A stretch of 64,000 bases of DNA from Perognathus longimembris pacificus (taxonomy: Eukaryota; Chordata; Mammalia; Rodentia; Heteromyidae), in the NCBI RefSeq assembly GCF_023159225.1, contig NC_063170.1, positions 62,594,208 through 62,658,207 of the forward strand, written 5' to 3'. Positions 11,335-22,552 of this stretch are shown here, piece after piece; the stretch's first letter is position 1; each line of letters begins with the position of its first letter. Made by a program: the position numbers and the translations under genes. Below the pieces are notes generated by a model, which made no database searches, was not told where the DNA came from, and was given only the letters and a program-made list of their open reading frames with translations.

Positions 11335-12924
11335 TTTATGTGTTAGCTTACAAAACATTATGAGTATACATTTAACTTCTTTTAAAATTTAATTTTCTAT
11401 TGCCTATATATATATAAATAGCTTCTTGAGAGGTACTTAATTAGTTGGTATACTGATGTGCATAAATCTTGAATCAACCAAATTATTGTATTCATAAATT
11501 GAAATTTATATATCAAATCAAGGACTATAACTTTTGTTATTTTTGCTTTCAGTATCTAATTGAAAAATGGAATTTTTATAAATTTACTAAAGTGACTTCT
11601 GGAATATTATGAAGAAAAGAAATACCAAAATACAACTGTAGACAACAGGAAAGTACAAAATCATCTGCAATGTGGCATATTCTATTAATTGCAAAATGCT
11701 TCCCAGAGACCATCATTTCGGTGCACAATCCTAATTTTACACACACACACACAAAGCAAATTAAGACACAAGCATAAGGACAACCTTTATAGAGATGAGC
11801 ATGTTTGATTTAAGGTAGACCCATTGTCATTAGCCTTACCTGGATCAGAAAGATCATCCAGGACCATACTAAAGAATTGTTCCCCACTGTCAGCCAAGTT
11901 AAGTGTTCTAGACAGCACATTTGACTGGCAAGTCGCAGTCACTATGATTATTACATCAGGTTTCATTTTTCAAGATTTTATAACAACTTTATCAAAGAAC
12001 ATCTTCTGCATGTATAAAATATAATGAAACCCCTTCAGTAATATACACTAATAAAATGACAGGGAAAATTGCATGCCATGGTTTGCATTAAAATTATGTA
12101 TAAGAATGATTTTGAATGTGCATTTTATACCCATTCATAACTGCATTCAACATCTAACTTTTAGTACTTTCTAGTTTGAAAATTTTGCAAACTTGAGACC
12201 AAATAACACAGTTGATGTCCTCAGAATTTACCAGGTAATAAAAAAGACAGGAGTTACATATAACCCAGTATAGTATGACATACATACACCTATTCATATG
12301 CATATACAAACCATATATAATCATGACTCAATTTGAATATCACAGATTTTTCTGTAAGTAGTTAAATTCTAAAGATAAGTAGTTATTAATCAGGGGAAAA
12401 AAAGGTAATTATTCAATGCAATTGAGGATATTGAACTTAGCGAAATAGTAATATGTCCCAGAGCCAGATGCATTTGCTATCATGTAAGAGTATAGTTAAC
12501 ACTTGGCCTATTTTATTTACTGAGTTGTTGAACTTCTTAAAGTCAATCCAAACTGGTCCTTTAACATAATTGTTTTCAAAGCTTAAGGGGAATTGGTGCC
12601 ATTTCCACATGTCAATGATTTTCAAAAAGTGCTTCATGTTGAAAAGAAAATCTATTCAATTATGTAGTAAATCACATTTGACAAGAAAACACATTTCATA
12701 AGTAAATGAAAAGAATTATGTACTCTTCAATGAGATTGTGTATTTTCTTGATATGTTGATTCCTAAGAGCTTTGATGAAAAAAAATAATTACATATTAAA
12801 TATAAAGGTACAACAAATGAATGCTTCTTTGCTTATTTTAATCATTCTCTAAATGAACAGAACAAATGTGACTTCATATAGCAACCTACTTTCTCAAAAT
12901 GAAAACCTGATCTAGATATAACTT
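11335..12924. other. No gene seen; AT-rich unique DNA
   Basis: Contains a short TA run (about 11406-11416) and a short CA run (about 11739-11753). No exon or mobile element recognised. Confidence 0.5.
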
Positions 12925-12936
12925 ATATCTATTTCT

Positions 12937-14168
12937 TTTTTTTCCCTTCTTTATTGTCAAAGTGATGTTCAGAGGTGTTACAGTTTCATATGTAAAGCAA
13001 GCACATTTCTTATCCAACTTGTTACCTCCTCCCTCATCCCCCCATCTCCTTTCCCCAGTTCCTTCCCGCGCCCCATGAGTTGTACAGTTGGATTAGACCA
13101 ATTGGCTTTGTAAGTACAGCTACTATAATGGTTTGTCGTTTTATCATTTGTCTCTCAATTTTGGTTTTCCCTTTCCCTTTCCTAGTTCCAATACACGTAT
13201 ATACAGTATCTGGGGTACTAAGATCAGTTACAGTAATAGCAAGAGTAAAACCTCTGGAAGGGAATGCAAGAGAAGAAAAAGGCATAGTTTCACATTGTAT
13301 GTTGAAATTAACTACAACAATGATATACTACTTATTTCCTTAACATAGAGTTAATTTCACTTAGCATGACCTTATGTGTTCATATGGGGCATAGCTATTG
13401 AGGTATTGTGATCTTCTGCTATGTCTATCCTAGAAATGTACTAATTATTCCCTATGAGGAAAACCATAGAGTTCATGTTTCTTTGGGTCTGGCTCATTTT
13501 GCTTAGTATGATTTTTTCCAAGTCCTTGCATTTCCTTACAAATGGGCCAATGTCATTCTTTCTGATGGAATCCTAGAATCCCATTGAGTATATGTACCAC
13601 ATTTTCTTGATCCATTACTCTACTGAAGAGCATCTGGGTTGGTTCCATATTTTATCAATGGCAAATTGTGCTTTGATGAACATAGTTGTGCTGGTGGCTT
13701 TAGTGAGGTCTTGTTTGTAATCTTTTGCGTAGATACCCAAAAGTGTGCATCTACTTTGGGTCGTAGGGGAGCTCTATGTTTAGCCTTCTGAGGAACATCC
13801 ACATTGCTTTCCAGAGTGGTTGAACAAGTTTGACTTCACACCAACAATGTAGTAGGGTTCCTTTTGGGCCATATCCCCTCAAGCATTTGTTATTTTTAGT
13901 TTTCCTGATAATGGACATTCTTATTGGGGTGAGGTGGAATCTCCTGTTGTTTTGATTTGCAATTCTTTTATGGCCAGTGATGTAGAGCACTTCTTCATGT
14001 GTCTCTTAGTCATTCTAATTTCCTCTTCAGAGAAGTCTCTTCTTAGGTCTTTGGCCCATTTCTTGAGGGGGACATGGGTTCATTGAGGATTTGTTTTGGA
14101 AGAATTCATGTTTTTGAGTTCTGGGTATATTTTAGATATAAGGCCTTTGTCTGTTGCATGGCCGGCAC
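12937..14168 (-). mobile_element. 5'-truncated LINE-1 with ORF2 C-terminus
   Basis: On the minus strand it carries the C-terminal part of LINE-1 ORF2 (about 14168 down to about 13455) and a 3' UTR with a G-rich tract (about 13078-13024) ending in a tail at 12937. A perfect 12-bp TSD, ATATCTATTTCT, lies at 12925-12936 and 14169-14180. The ORF2 piece is broken into short frames (13751-13990 and 13620-13802) by a frameshift and stops, so it is dead. It is 1.23 kb long, against about 6-7 kb for a full element. Confidence 0.92.
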
Positions 14169-14315
14169 ATATCTATTTCTATATGTGAAAACAAAACTAA
14201 GTTTCCCTTTTCTTATATGAATATGAAAAAGATTTTAGTATTATGGTAGACTGAGTTGATGTGAAATTAGTTCAAATGTACATATATTGCATTTCTGATT
14301 AGCACTATTTTTTTG

Positions 14316-14395
14316 CAGTATTCAGATTTGAACTCTGGTCCTTTTGCTTACTAGGCAGATAATCTTGTTGCTGATCCATACCTCCAGCCCTAATT
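14316..14395 (-). mobile_element. tRNA/ID-like SINE monomer, old
   Basis: Antisense of an ID-type monomer: 'ggggctggaggtatggatc' reads from 14395 leftward and is followed by a B-box-like 'agagttcaaatctg'. It lacks the Geo half. Confidence 0.6.
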
Positions 14396-14636
14396 TTTGA
14401 TTCTTATTTGAGATTGGGTCTCACAAACATTGAGCATGTCCAGATTCATGCCTGGTGACATCCACCTGTTTTCAGTTTCCCAATGCTTAAGATAACATGC
14501 TTGCTCTCAAGTCCTACTCTTCAGTGAAAACTCTGCCTTCCTGGGCTGGCCTCAAACCACAGTCCAAACCATATCAGCCTACCAACTATCTGGGGGATTT
14601 CAAGTAAGAGTCACCAGTGCTTGTTTGATTAGCCAT
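14396..14636 (-). mobile_element. Old B1/Alu-like SINE
   Basis: Antisense blocks such as 'cttcctgggctggcctc' and 'gatttcaagtaagagtcacc' match a 7SL-derived monomer with heavy decay. Confidence 0.5.
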
Positions 14637-14704
14637 GTGTTTATATTTAGTGTTGAGAAGAATATGACATACATTGGAAGTCTGTGAAATGGAATTAATA
14701 ATTG

Positions 14705-14845
14705 TAATCAGATATAGTGATGCACATCAGTAATCCCAGTTACTCACAAGGCAGAGACAAAAGGAATGTGATTCATGGCTGGTCCAGGCAAATGTAGCAA
14801 GGGACCCTATGTGAAAAACAATTTAAAAAAAAAACACAAAAGGAG
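14705..14845 (+). mobile_element. B1-like SINE monomer
   Basis: Sense B1 pattern (cagtaatcccagttactcac) ending in an A-rich tail at about 14822-14842. It is followed directly by another SINE. Confidence 0.65.
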
Positions 14846-14951
14846 TAGGTGTCTGTGGCTCAAGCCTATAATCCTAGTTACTCAGGTGGTTGAGATTTGA
14901 GAATGGTGGATCAAAGGAAGCCCAGGCAAAAAAAGTCCCCATGAGACTCTT
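14846..14951 (+). mobile_element. B1-like/Geo SINE, left part (split by LINE-1)
   Basis: B1-like monomer 'ggctcaagcctataatcc' up to 'catgagactctt'. Its continuation resumes at 15940 after the LINE-1, with the 13-bp CCATGAGACTCTT present on both sides as the TSD. Confidence 0.85.
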
Positions 14952-15939
14952 TTTTTAATTATTATTATTTTTTTGACAAACTGATGTACAGAGAGGTTAC
15001 AGTTTCATACATTAGGCATTGGATACATTTCTTGTACTGTTTGTTACTTCCTCCCTCATTCCCCCTCCCCCCTCCCCCTTTCCCTCTACCTCCATGGGTT
15101 GTACAGTTGGTTTACACCAAACAGTTTTGCAAGTATTGCTTTTGTAGTCCTTTGTCTTTTTCTCCTATGTCTCTCAATTTTGGTATTCCCTTTCACTTTC
15201 CTAGTTCTAATTCCAGTATACATGGTTTCCAATGTACTCAGATTAGATACAGTGATAGTGCAGGTACAACCACAGGAAGGGGATACAAAAGGATCATCAA
15301 CAATAGAAGCTACGGTTTCACATGGCATGTAGAAAGAAACTACAATAGTGATATAAAAGTCATTTCCATAACATGGAGTTCATTTCACTTACCATCATCT
15401 TATGTGTTTATAAGGGCATAGCTATTGGGCTCTTGTGATCCTCTGCTGTGACTAGCCTAAACCTGTGCTAATTATTCCCTATGAGAGAGACCATAGAGTC
15501 CATGTTTCTTTGGGTCTGGCTCACTTCACTTAGTACAATTTTTTCCAAGTCCTTCCATTTCCTAACAAATGGGGCAATTTCATTCTTTCTGGTAGAGGCA
15601 TAAAATTCCATTTTGTTTATGTACCACATTTTCCTGATCCATTCTTCTACTGAGGGGCATCTCGGTTGGTTCCAGATTCTAGTTATGACAAATTGTGCTG
15701 CGATGAACATTGTTCTGCTGGTGGTTTTAGTGTGTTCTTCTTTGTGGTCTTTTGGGTAGATGCCCAAAAGTGGTAATAAGAATGTTGTATATCAAGAAAA
15801 CTAACAATAATAAATGTTGGAGGGGATTTGGCCAAAAGGGGACCTTACTTCATTGTTGGTGTGAATGTAAACTGGTTCAGCCACTCTGGAAAGCAGTATG
15901 GAGATTCATCAGGAGGCTAAACATAGAGCTCCCTATGAT
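14952..15939 (-). mobile_element. LINE-1 with inverted 5' end (twin-primed), nested in SINE
   Basis: 14952-15779 is minus-strand LINE-1: tail, 3' UTR with G-rich tract (about 15095-15055), and the ORF2 C-terminus readable at 15767-15468. At about 15780 the orientation flips. 15780-15939 is plus-strand ORF2 sequence from the adjoining upstream part of the same region. Both pieces lie between one pair of 13-bp TSDs (14939-14951, 15940-15952), so this is one insertion event, as expected from twin priming. Confidence 0.9.
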
Positions 15940-16078
15940 CCATGAGACTCTTATCCTCAATTAACCACTCAACAACTGAAGTGGTGCTGTGGCTAAGGGG
16001 TAGAGCACTAGCCTTGAGCACACAGATTCTCAGGGATAGCACCCAGGCCCTGAGTTCAACCCTCACAACCTACAAAAA
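15940..16078 (+). mobile_element. B1-like/Geo SINE, right part
   Basis: Resumes with the TSD copy 'ccatgagactctt', then the Geo monomer (gctgtggctaaggggtag, gagcactagccttgagc, caggccctgagttc) and an A tail. Confidence 0.85.
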
Positions 16079-16082
16079 AATA

Positions 16083-16175
16083 ACTAGAAGCATGGCTCAA
16101 GTGTTAAAATAACTTGCCTAGCCAGCACCATGTGGCTCTGTGCTCCATTCTTCATTACTGGGAGTAGGGGAACTC
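16083..16175 (+). mobile_element. Possible old tRNA-like SINE monomer
   Basis: 'agcatggctcaagtg...cttgcctagccagcac' has the A-box-like start and layout of the tRNA-type monomers seen elsewhere in the window, but the match is weak. Confidence 0.35.
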
Positions 16176-17110
16176 TTTCAGAAGTCACTGTTTTTTTCTT
16201 TTTCTGGGATTGATTAAATTGATCTCTATATCAGATTCTGTAATGCACAGGGCATTGAAATAGTTACCATTCCTTTCGACTTGAGTAGTATTTTCTTTTC
16301 CTTGAAAAATAATTCTGGGTAAAATCTCCAGTATAACGTTGCAAAAGTATAAGTAGAGGAGATTTGTTATGCCCTTGCTTTTTAGAGGAAAACTGTTTGT
16401 CTTTCACAGGTATGAAAGGCATTAAATGTGGGGTGTTTTAGATAATTTTTATCCTGTTAAGGAGATTATTGCTTTACCATTTAGTTTCAAGAAACTTAAA
16501 CCTAGTAAAAACTAACTTCAAGAAAAGTTAAGTTAATTTGACTCACATAGTTAAGGAGAAATGTGGTGATAGTTCCCAGAAATGAATTAAAAAAATGATA
16601 CTTTTAGGACTTACAACTTGGGGTTTTCTTTGACATTTTCTATCCTCCTTTGTGTTCAGGCTCATTTTCCTTCCACTGTACAAAAGGTAACAACAATCAC
16701 ATTTTAGCCAGTCTAGATGCACATAGAATCTATAAATATTCTTGGATTAATGTCAAAAAAGGACTCTGCTTTGCTCATCCTTTTGTTGAATTACTACGGG
16801 GTTGTAGGAAGCCTTTGCCTAGTTTGTTACTCATTTCTATGATTAGCCAGCATCAATGGTTTGAAGAAGAATAAAACATTAGCAGGACAGACAAAAATGA
16901 TGGCTAAGACATTCTCATACTGTGGACTTTATTCCTCATCCATATGGTAACTTCAGGTCCCTTACTCGGATCAAGTTTAACTTGTTTGACTAAGAGTTCC
17001 TGAAAAGCTCATTCTGCTGCTGGAGACAGATCACAGAACCGTGAGATTAATTTGATCTCTCTTGCAATATAATATGGAAATTTAAAAAAATGGACTGTTA
17101 TCAGGTTTCC
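16176..17110. other. No gene seen; unique DNA
   Basis: No recognisable element. A 74-codon frame at about 16650 has no recognisable motif. Confidence 0.5.
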
Positions 17111-17114
17111 CTAA

Positions 17115-17300
17115 ATTGGGATCCTGCTATGCAACATTGAACAATTCATTTTTTCCCCCCTGTGTCTCTGTTGCTTTATAAAGTCAGGGTAATAATTGTA
17201 CTTCCGCGGAAAAGTTGTTCAATGAATTTAATTACCAAATGCTTATAAAATTCTTGGCAAAGTGCCTCGTGTATACAAGTACTGAGCAAATATTAGTTAT
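17115..17300 (+). mobile_element. MIR-like ancient SINE
   Basis: Order of blocks fits MIR: 'tgtgtctctgttgc', 'taaagtcagggtaataat', 'ttcttggcaaagtgcctcg', 'gtactgagcaaatatt'. Strongly diverged. Confidence 0.6.
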
Positions 17301-17687
17301 GATTCTTACTATCCTTACTATTTCCCTACTTAAGCTTCTAATCACAGGTGCATCCCTGCCCTCAAACTCCATGCACAATCAAAAAAGATTGTTTTCATTG
17401 GCAGATATACTTGTCTTTTGCTTTCCTAAATATCATTTTTTTTTCTTTAGGCCTTTCAACACTTCACTGTAGGCATCTTTCTTTTCCACTTCTTCCAGAA
17501 CCAAACTGCTGTCACATTAACTGTCATGTTGTTTGATCGTGTATTGAGTAATTTACAATACAGAAATCCATCTGGCAAGATTGCAAAATTTAAAGAGCTC
17601 TAAGAAAGGCATCAGGAAACATGGAGTTAGGGATTTGAGAAACAAGTAATTGAGCATAGACCATTCATTTAGAGACTTAGGTCACGT
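17301..17687. other. No gene seen
   Basis: Unique sequence up to the target site of the next insertion. Confidence 0.5.
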
Positions 17688-17702
17688 AAGAATGCATATT
17701 TG

Positions 17703-18118
17703 ACAATAGCTCAAAAGCTATGTATGTACGTTCATATAAGACTACTGTCAACATATTGTCTAATATTGACATTACATTTAAAGCCCTAGGCGAACATTCT
17801 TGGGTGTGGCCGCGTGGCTACTGTATATGTTCTTGATACATTGTATATTGTATATATGTCTACCTGACCTAGAGAAGGGATAGAAAAACAGGGCGTAAGA
17901 TATCACAAGAAATGTACACACTGCCCTACTATGTAACTGTACCCTTTTTGCACAACACCTTGTCAAAAATTTGTGCTCAATTAATAAATAAATTAAATTA
18001 AAATAAAAAAAACCTAAAAATAAATCTACCATATGACCCTACCATACCACTCTTGGGCATATATCCACAGGAGTCTAAATCAATATATAATAAAAATATT
18101 TACACACCAAAAAAAAAA
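17703..18118 (+). mobile_element. Chimeric LINE-1-like insertion
   Basis: A perfect 15-bp TSD, AAGAATGCATATTTG, lies at 17688-17702 and 18119-18133. The left part ends like a LINE-1 3' terminus ('acaagaaatgtacac...ctatgtaactgtaccc', then aataaataaatt and A-rich sequence at about 17980-18011), but differs from the window's main LINE-1 family. After this first tail comes a LINE-1 ORF2-like stretch (about 18015-18105, 'ctaccatatgaccctacc', 'cttgggcatatatcc') and a second poly(A). Two tails within one TSD pair suggest a transduced downstream segment or template switching. Confidence 0.75.
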
Positions 18119-18133
18119 AAGAATGCATATTTG

Positions 18134-19069
18134 GAACCTGACCTAGTGACTTGAGCTCCTTTATTTGCATGATGCAAACTACTTGTGATAATTGGCTTCC
18201 TGGCATGTGTTATTACCTACAAGAAGGTAAAGAAAAGTCAGACAGTGATTGCTATTTTAAAGGATATTATGGAGATGCCAATACATCCCATCAGCAACAC
18301 CACTTCAGTCATTTAGACAGTGATCGCTCATTGGTGGGATAGACAAATTTTTACTAAATATGCAAACATAGTTTAGCTTCTTCTCTGCTGTTGTCTTATT
18401 TTCTGTACTGAATTTACATATTTTTTATGAATGGTCAGATATTGAATTAATATTTGGGTGGAAAATTCAGTGTCTTCCTGTTTCATCATTCTGATCAACA
18501 CATAAGATTTGTAAAGTGAAAATTATAACTCTCACCTTCATTTTCAGAAGCAGTTTGCTGAGATTGTCAGAATATTATACAGTTGACAGAAATCTGGGCA
18601 CAGATATTTTCAAGTAAGTGTTCTATTAAATAGAAAAGAGGGTGATGTATTTATTCTGTTTTTCTAATGTTTGAGTATTTTTTAGACAAATCATTTATGT
18701 TAAGGTTTTTCATAAATAAATTTGAAGATCAATGGAATTAAATTGGGACAATTCTAAAATGAGAATTCAAGTGATGATATCCCCCGGAGTTTAATTATCT
18801 GACTTAAAAGTGTTTGTACTAAGAGATCTTTATATACAGCTGGCACAGTTCGCTATCGTGTTTTCCCACTTTCCATCCCCTTTTAGTTTCTTTTACAACT
18901 CTCTTTGGGATATTACTAGTAAGTTAATTATTGTAAAGGCATATATAGCCTCAAGGTTTATGTACAAGTAGCCACAAGCCACAATGGAAACAGTATTAAG
19001 ATATATATGATTTCTCCACTGAAATACATACAATCAAGTGGAATAATAAATGTTCACATGATGTGCAGA
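18134..19069. other. No gene seen; unique DNA
   Basis: AT-rich; frames up to 63 codons without recognisable motifs. Confidence 0.5.
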
Positions 19070-19230
19070 TTTTTTTCTTTTTTTAATGGTCTTGAGGCTT
19101 GGACTCAGGGCCTGGGTGCAGTCCCTGAGCCTCTGCGTTCTCAAGGATAGCCTCTACCACTTGAGTCATAGCGCCACTTCTGGATTTTTTTTTTTCTGAG
19201 TAGTTTATTGGAGATAAGATTCTCACACTT
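19070..19230 (-). mobile_element. B1-like/Geo SINE, part A (split by LINE-1)
   Basis: Antisense tail and Geo monomer (ttggactcagggcctgggtg, ctctaccacttgagtc) running into 'ggagataagattctcacactt'. It is interrupted there by a LINE-1 and resumes at 20174. Confidence 0.85.
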
Positions 19231-20173
19231 CTGCTGTGACTAGCCTAAACCTGTGCTAATTATTCTCTATAAGGGAGACCGTAGAGGCCATGTTTCTTTG
19301 GATCTGGCTCATTTCACTTAGTATAACTTTTTGCAAGTCCATCCATTTCCTTACATATGGGGCAATGTCATTCTTTCTGATAGAGGCATAAAATTCCATT
19401 TTGTATATGTACCACATTTTCCTGATCCATTCTTCTACTGAGGGGCATCTGGGTTGGTTCCAGATTCTAGCTATGGACAAATTGTGCTGTGATGAACATT
19501 GTTGTGCTGGTGGCTTTAGTGTGATTATGTTTGTGGTCTTTTGGATAAATACCCAAAAGTGGGGCTGCTGGGTCTTAGGGGAGTTCTATATTTAGCCTTC
19601 TGAGGAATCTCCATACTGCTTGCCAGAGTGGCTGAACCAGTTTACATTCCCACCAACAATGAAGTAGGGTTCCCTTTTGGCCACATCCCCTCCAAAAGTT
19701 GTTGTTGTTAGTTTCTTGATATAGGACATTCTTACTGGGGTGAGATGGAATCTCAATGTTGTTTTGATTTGCATTTCTTTTATGGCCAGTGATTTAGAGC
19801 ACTTTTTCATATGTCTCTTGGCCATTCTCATTTCCTCACCAGAGAAGTCTCTTTGTAAGTCTCTAGCCCACTTGAAGCCGTGTATACAGGTATTAGAAGT
19901 AGGAAATTGTAAGCAAATACCAAAATCGAGAGACACAGGGTAAAAAAAGACAAACAACTACAAAAGCAATACTTGAAAAACTGTTTGGTGTAAATGAACT
20001 AAACAACGCATGGGGGGGAAGGGAAAGGGGAAGGGAGAAAGGGGGAATGAGGGACAAGGTAAAAAAAGTACAAGAAATGTATCCAATGCCTAATGTATGA
20101 AACTGTAACCTCTGTGCAATTCAGTTTGATAATATATATAAAATTAGGTAACGAGTTAAAAAAAAAAAAAAAA
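19231..20173 (+). mobile_element. LINE-1 with inverted 5' end (twin-primed), nested in SINE
   Basis: 19231-19876 is minus-strand LINE-1 carrying the ORF2 C-terminus (frames at 19480-19256 and 19957-19592). At about 19877 orientation flips to plus: 3' UTR, G-rich tract (20012-20053) and poly(A) at 20158-20173. A perfect 15-bp TSD, AAGATTCTCACACTT, lies at 19216-19230 and 20174-20188. About 300 bases of 3' UTR are missing between the two pieces, typical of twin priming. Confidence 0.92.
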
Positions 20174-20258
20174 AAGATTCTCACACTTTCCTTCCTGGGC
20201 TGGAATTGAACTGCCATCCTCAGATCTCAGCCTCTTGAGTGAGCGACCAGCACCCAGA
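20174..20258 (-). mobile_element. B1-like/Geo SINE, part B
   Basis: Starts with the TSD copy and completes the B1-like monomer (cttcctgggctggaattg, cagatctcagcctcttgag, ccagcaccc). Confidence 0.85.
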
Positions 20259-20426
20259 AAAATACATTTTTTTAAAGGAGTCATATTTGCATTCCATGCT
20301 GATGTTCACTTTTGGTTGCATAAGAAATGTTTACTTCAAAACAGAAAGCAATAAAGAAAGAAAAATGAAAAATAAATAACTCTTGCAAGAATTGTCAGAA
20401 CATAGATGCCTAAAAATTGGGACTAG

Positions 20427-21439
20427 TTTTTTTTTTTTTTTCTTTTTCTTATTTATTGTCATAGTGATGTACAGAGAGGTTACAGTTTCATATCTTAGCC
20501 CTTGGGTACATTTCTTGTACTGTTTGTTACTTCCTCCCTCATTCCCTCCTCCCCTCTCCCCCTTTACCTCTCCCTCCATGAGACATTCACTTGGTTTACA
20601 CCAAATGGTTTTGCAAGTATTGCTTTTGAAGTCATTTGTCTTTTTATCCTTTGTCTCTGAATTTTGATATTTCCTTTCACTTCCCTAGTTCTAATACCAG
20701 TATATACAGTATCCAGGTTACTCAAATGAGATACAGTGATAGTGCGGGTACAACCACAGGAATGGGATACAAGAGGATCATCAAAAATAGAAGCTACAGT
20801 TTCATGTGGCATGTTGAAAATGATTACCATAGTAATATAACACTCGTTTCCATAACATGGAGTACATTTTACTTAGCATCATCTTATGTGTTCATAGGAG
20901 CATAGCTATTGGGCTATTGTGATCCTCTGCTGTGACTAGCCTAAACCTGTGCTAATTATTCCCTATGAGGAAACCATAGAGTCCATGTTTCTTTGGGTCT
21001 GGCTCACTTCACTTAGTATATTTTTTCCAAGTTCTTCCATTTCCTTATGAATGGGGCTATGTCATTCTTTCTGATAGAGGCATAAAATTCCATTGTGTAT
21101 ATGTACCACATTTTCCTGATCCATTCATCTACTAAGGGCCATCTGGATTGGTTCCATATTTTAGCTATGACAAATTGTGCTGCGATGAACATTGTTGTGC
21201 TGGTGGCTTTAGTGTGTTCTTGTTTGTGGTCTTTTGGGTTGATGCCCAAAAGTGGGGCTGCTGGGTCATTGAGGAGCTCTATGTTTAGCCTTCTGAGGAA
21301 TCTCCATACCACGTTCCAGATTGGATGAATTAGTTTACATTCCCACAAATAATGAAGCAAGGTTCCCTTTTGGCCATATCCCCTTCAACATTTATTATTG
21401 TTAGTTTTCTTGATGAAGGACATTCTTACTGGGGTGAGG
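20427..21439 (-). mobile_element. 5'-truncated LINE-1
   Basis: T-rich tail at 20427, 3' UTR with a C/T-rich (antisense G-rich) tract at about 20530-20580, then ORF2 C-terminal sequence. Here the 115-codon minus frame 21360-21013 is the longest uninterrupted ORF2 piece in the window. The left end stops at about 21439 ('actggggtgaggt'). I could not find a clear TSD. Confidence 0.88.
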
Positions 21440-22109
21440 TATATGTTCCAGAGCAGCCTCTCTTAGTGACAGTCTCCTGTTAATAGCAGTGTCTCAAGCA
21501 CTTGATCCACAGAAGGAAGTAATTAAATTTAATAGACGCAGTACTCATTTTGAAGACACCCTCAATTTAAAGTAGCAGGGGGGGCATAATTAAGCCTAAT
21601 GGAATTCATGATTTGAGAATGAAGACACATTATCAAGCAAGCAAAGACAGTCCAAGTCTACACAGTTACCATTACCTGGCTAATCAGAGTTCCTAGCTTT
21701 TTTTGTTTCATATTATTCAACCAAAGAAAAGCTGAAGGGTTGAGACTTTTTTATTTATTTATTCAGTTTGAATTGCATTTATAATTGGATTTAAGTGACT
21801 ATAAACCGCAATATTAGATGAGCTCACACATGCACAGTCAAATGAAGAACTTACAGAATTCATTGAGTGTTTCTAACCAAAATGGTATATTCTGAGATAT
21901 ACAGGTAATCAAATCAGAAAATGTAGCTTAAACTGTCTGAAAAGGTATCAACCTTGCCATTTTGGCTTTGTACAACATATCACAATAGAATGAAAAAACA
22001 TTAACTTACAGTTAGATACAAAATAATACCTGCCTGCCAATCTGTCTGTTACACATGAAGTTAACATGGCCCTGGTCCAGAATTATGCTTTCTGTGTTAT
22101 TTCAATTCA
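21440..22109. other. No gene seen; unique DNA
   Basis: No repeat or exon recognised. Confidence 0.5.
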
Positions 22110-22220
22110 CTTTAATTTTCCATTGTTTGGTTTTACTTTGTGATATTAGATTTGAAAGTAGGGCCTTCAGCTCACTGAGCTTGCTTGGTTGGTTATCACT
22201 TTGTCACTTATATAGAGATG
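22110..22220 (-). mobile_element. Possible old tRNA-type SINE monomer
   Basis: 'gatattagatttgaaagtag...cactgagcttgcttgg' resembles the antisense tRNA-like monomer better preserved at 24858. Weak match. Confidence 0.3.
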
Positions 22221-22417
22221 GATTTGTACCATCAACTCGTCCATTGATAGTTTCCTCTCTCATTGCTTCTGGAGTCTAGATATTTGCAGTTTCTCTCATT
22301 GATGTTATTGTTACAATGATAGAACTTTTGTATACACAGTGGGGGTATTAATGTTCAGGACAGACATATTTGTTGATGCTGCTACATCTCCAGTGAATGA
22401 GTATTTTGGAGGAAGTC

Positions 22418-22552
22418 TAAATGTCTGGCTTTTTTCTGGTTATTTTGGAAATGGAATCTTACAGATATTACTGTGCTGGAGCCACAGTTCTTTGAATCTG
22501 AGCTTTCTCAGTAGCTAAGATTTTAAGAGTGAGCCACCAGTGCCCAGCTGCT
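22418..22552 (-). mobile_element. B1-like SINE monomer, old
   Basis: Antisense 'atctgagctttctcagtag' and 'gagtgagccaccagtgccc' fit the B1-like monomer. Confidence 0.6.

Noticed and set aside
12937..14168. Possibly active LINE-1
   Set aside because: Only the C-terminal part of ORF2 is present, with frameshifts and stops. No promoter, ORF1, endonuclease or reverse transcriptase core anywhere in the window.
14984..15421. 145-codon plus-strand frame, with similar frames near 20636, 27908 (minus) and 59839
   Set aside because: These are the same antisense LINE-1 3' UTR read repeatedly. The recurring frame reflects shared repeat ancestry and a C/T-rich tract, not a conserved gene.
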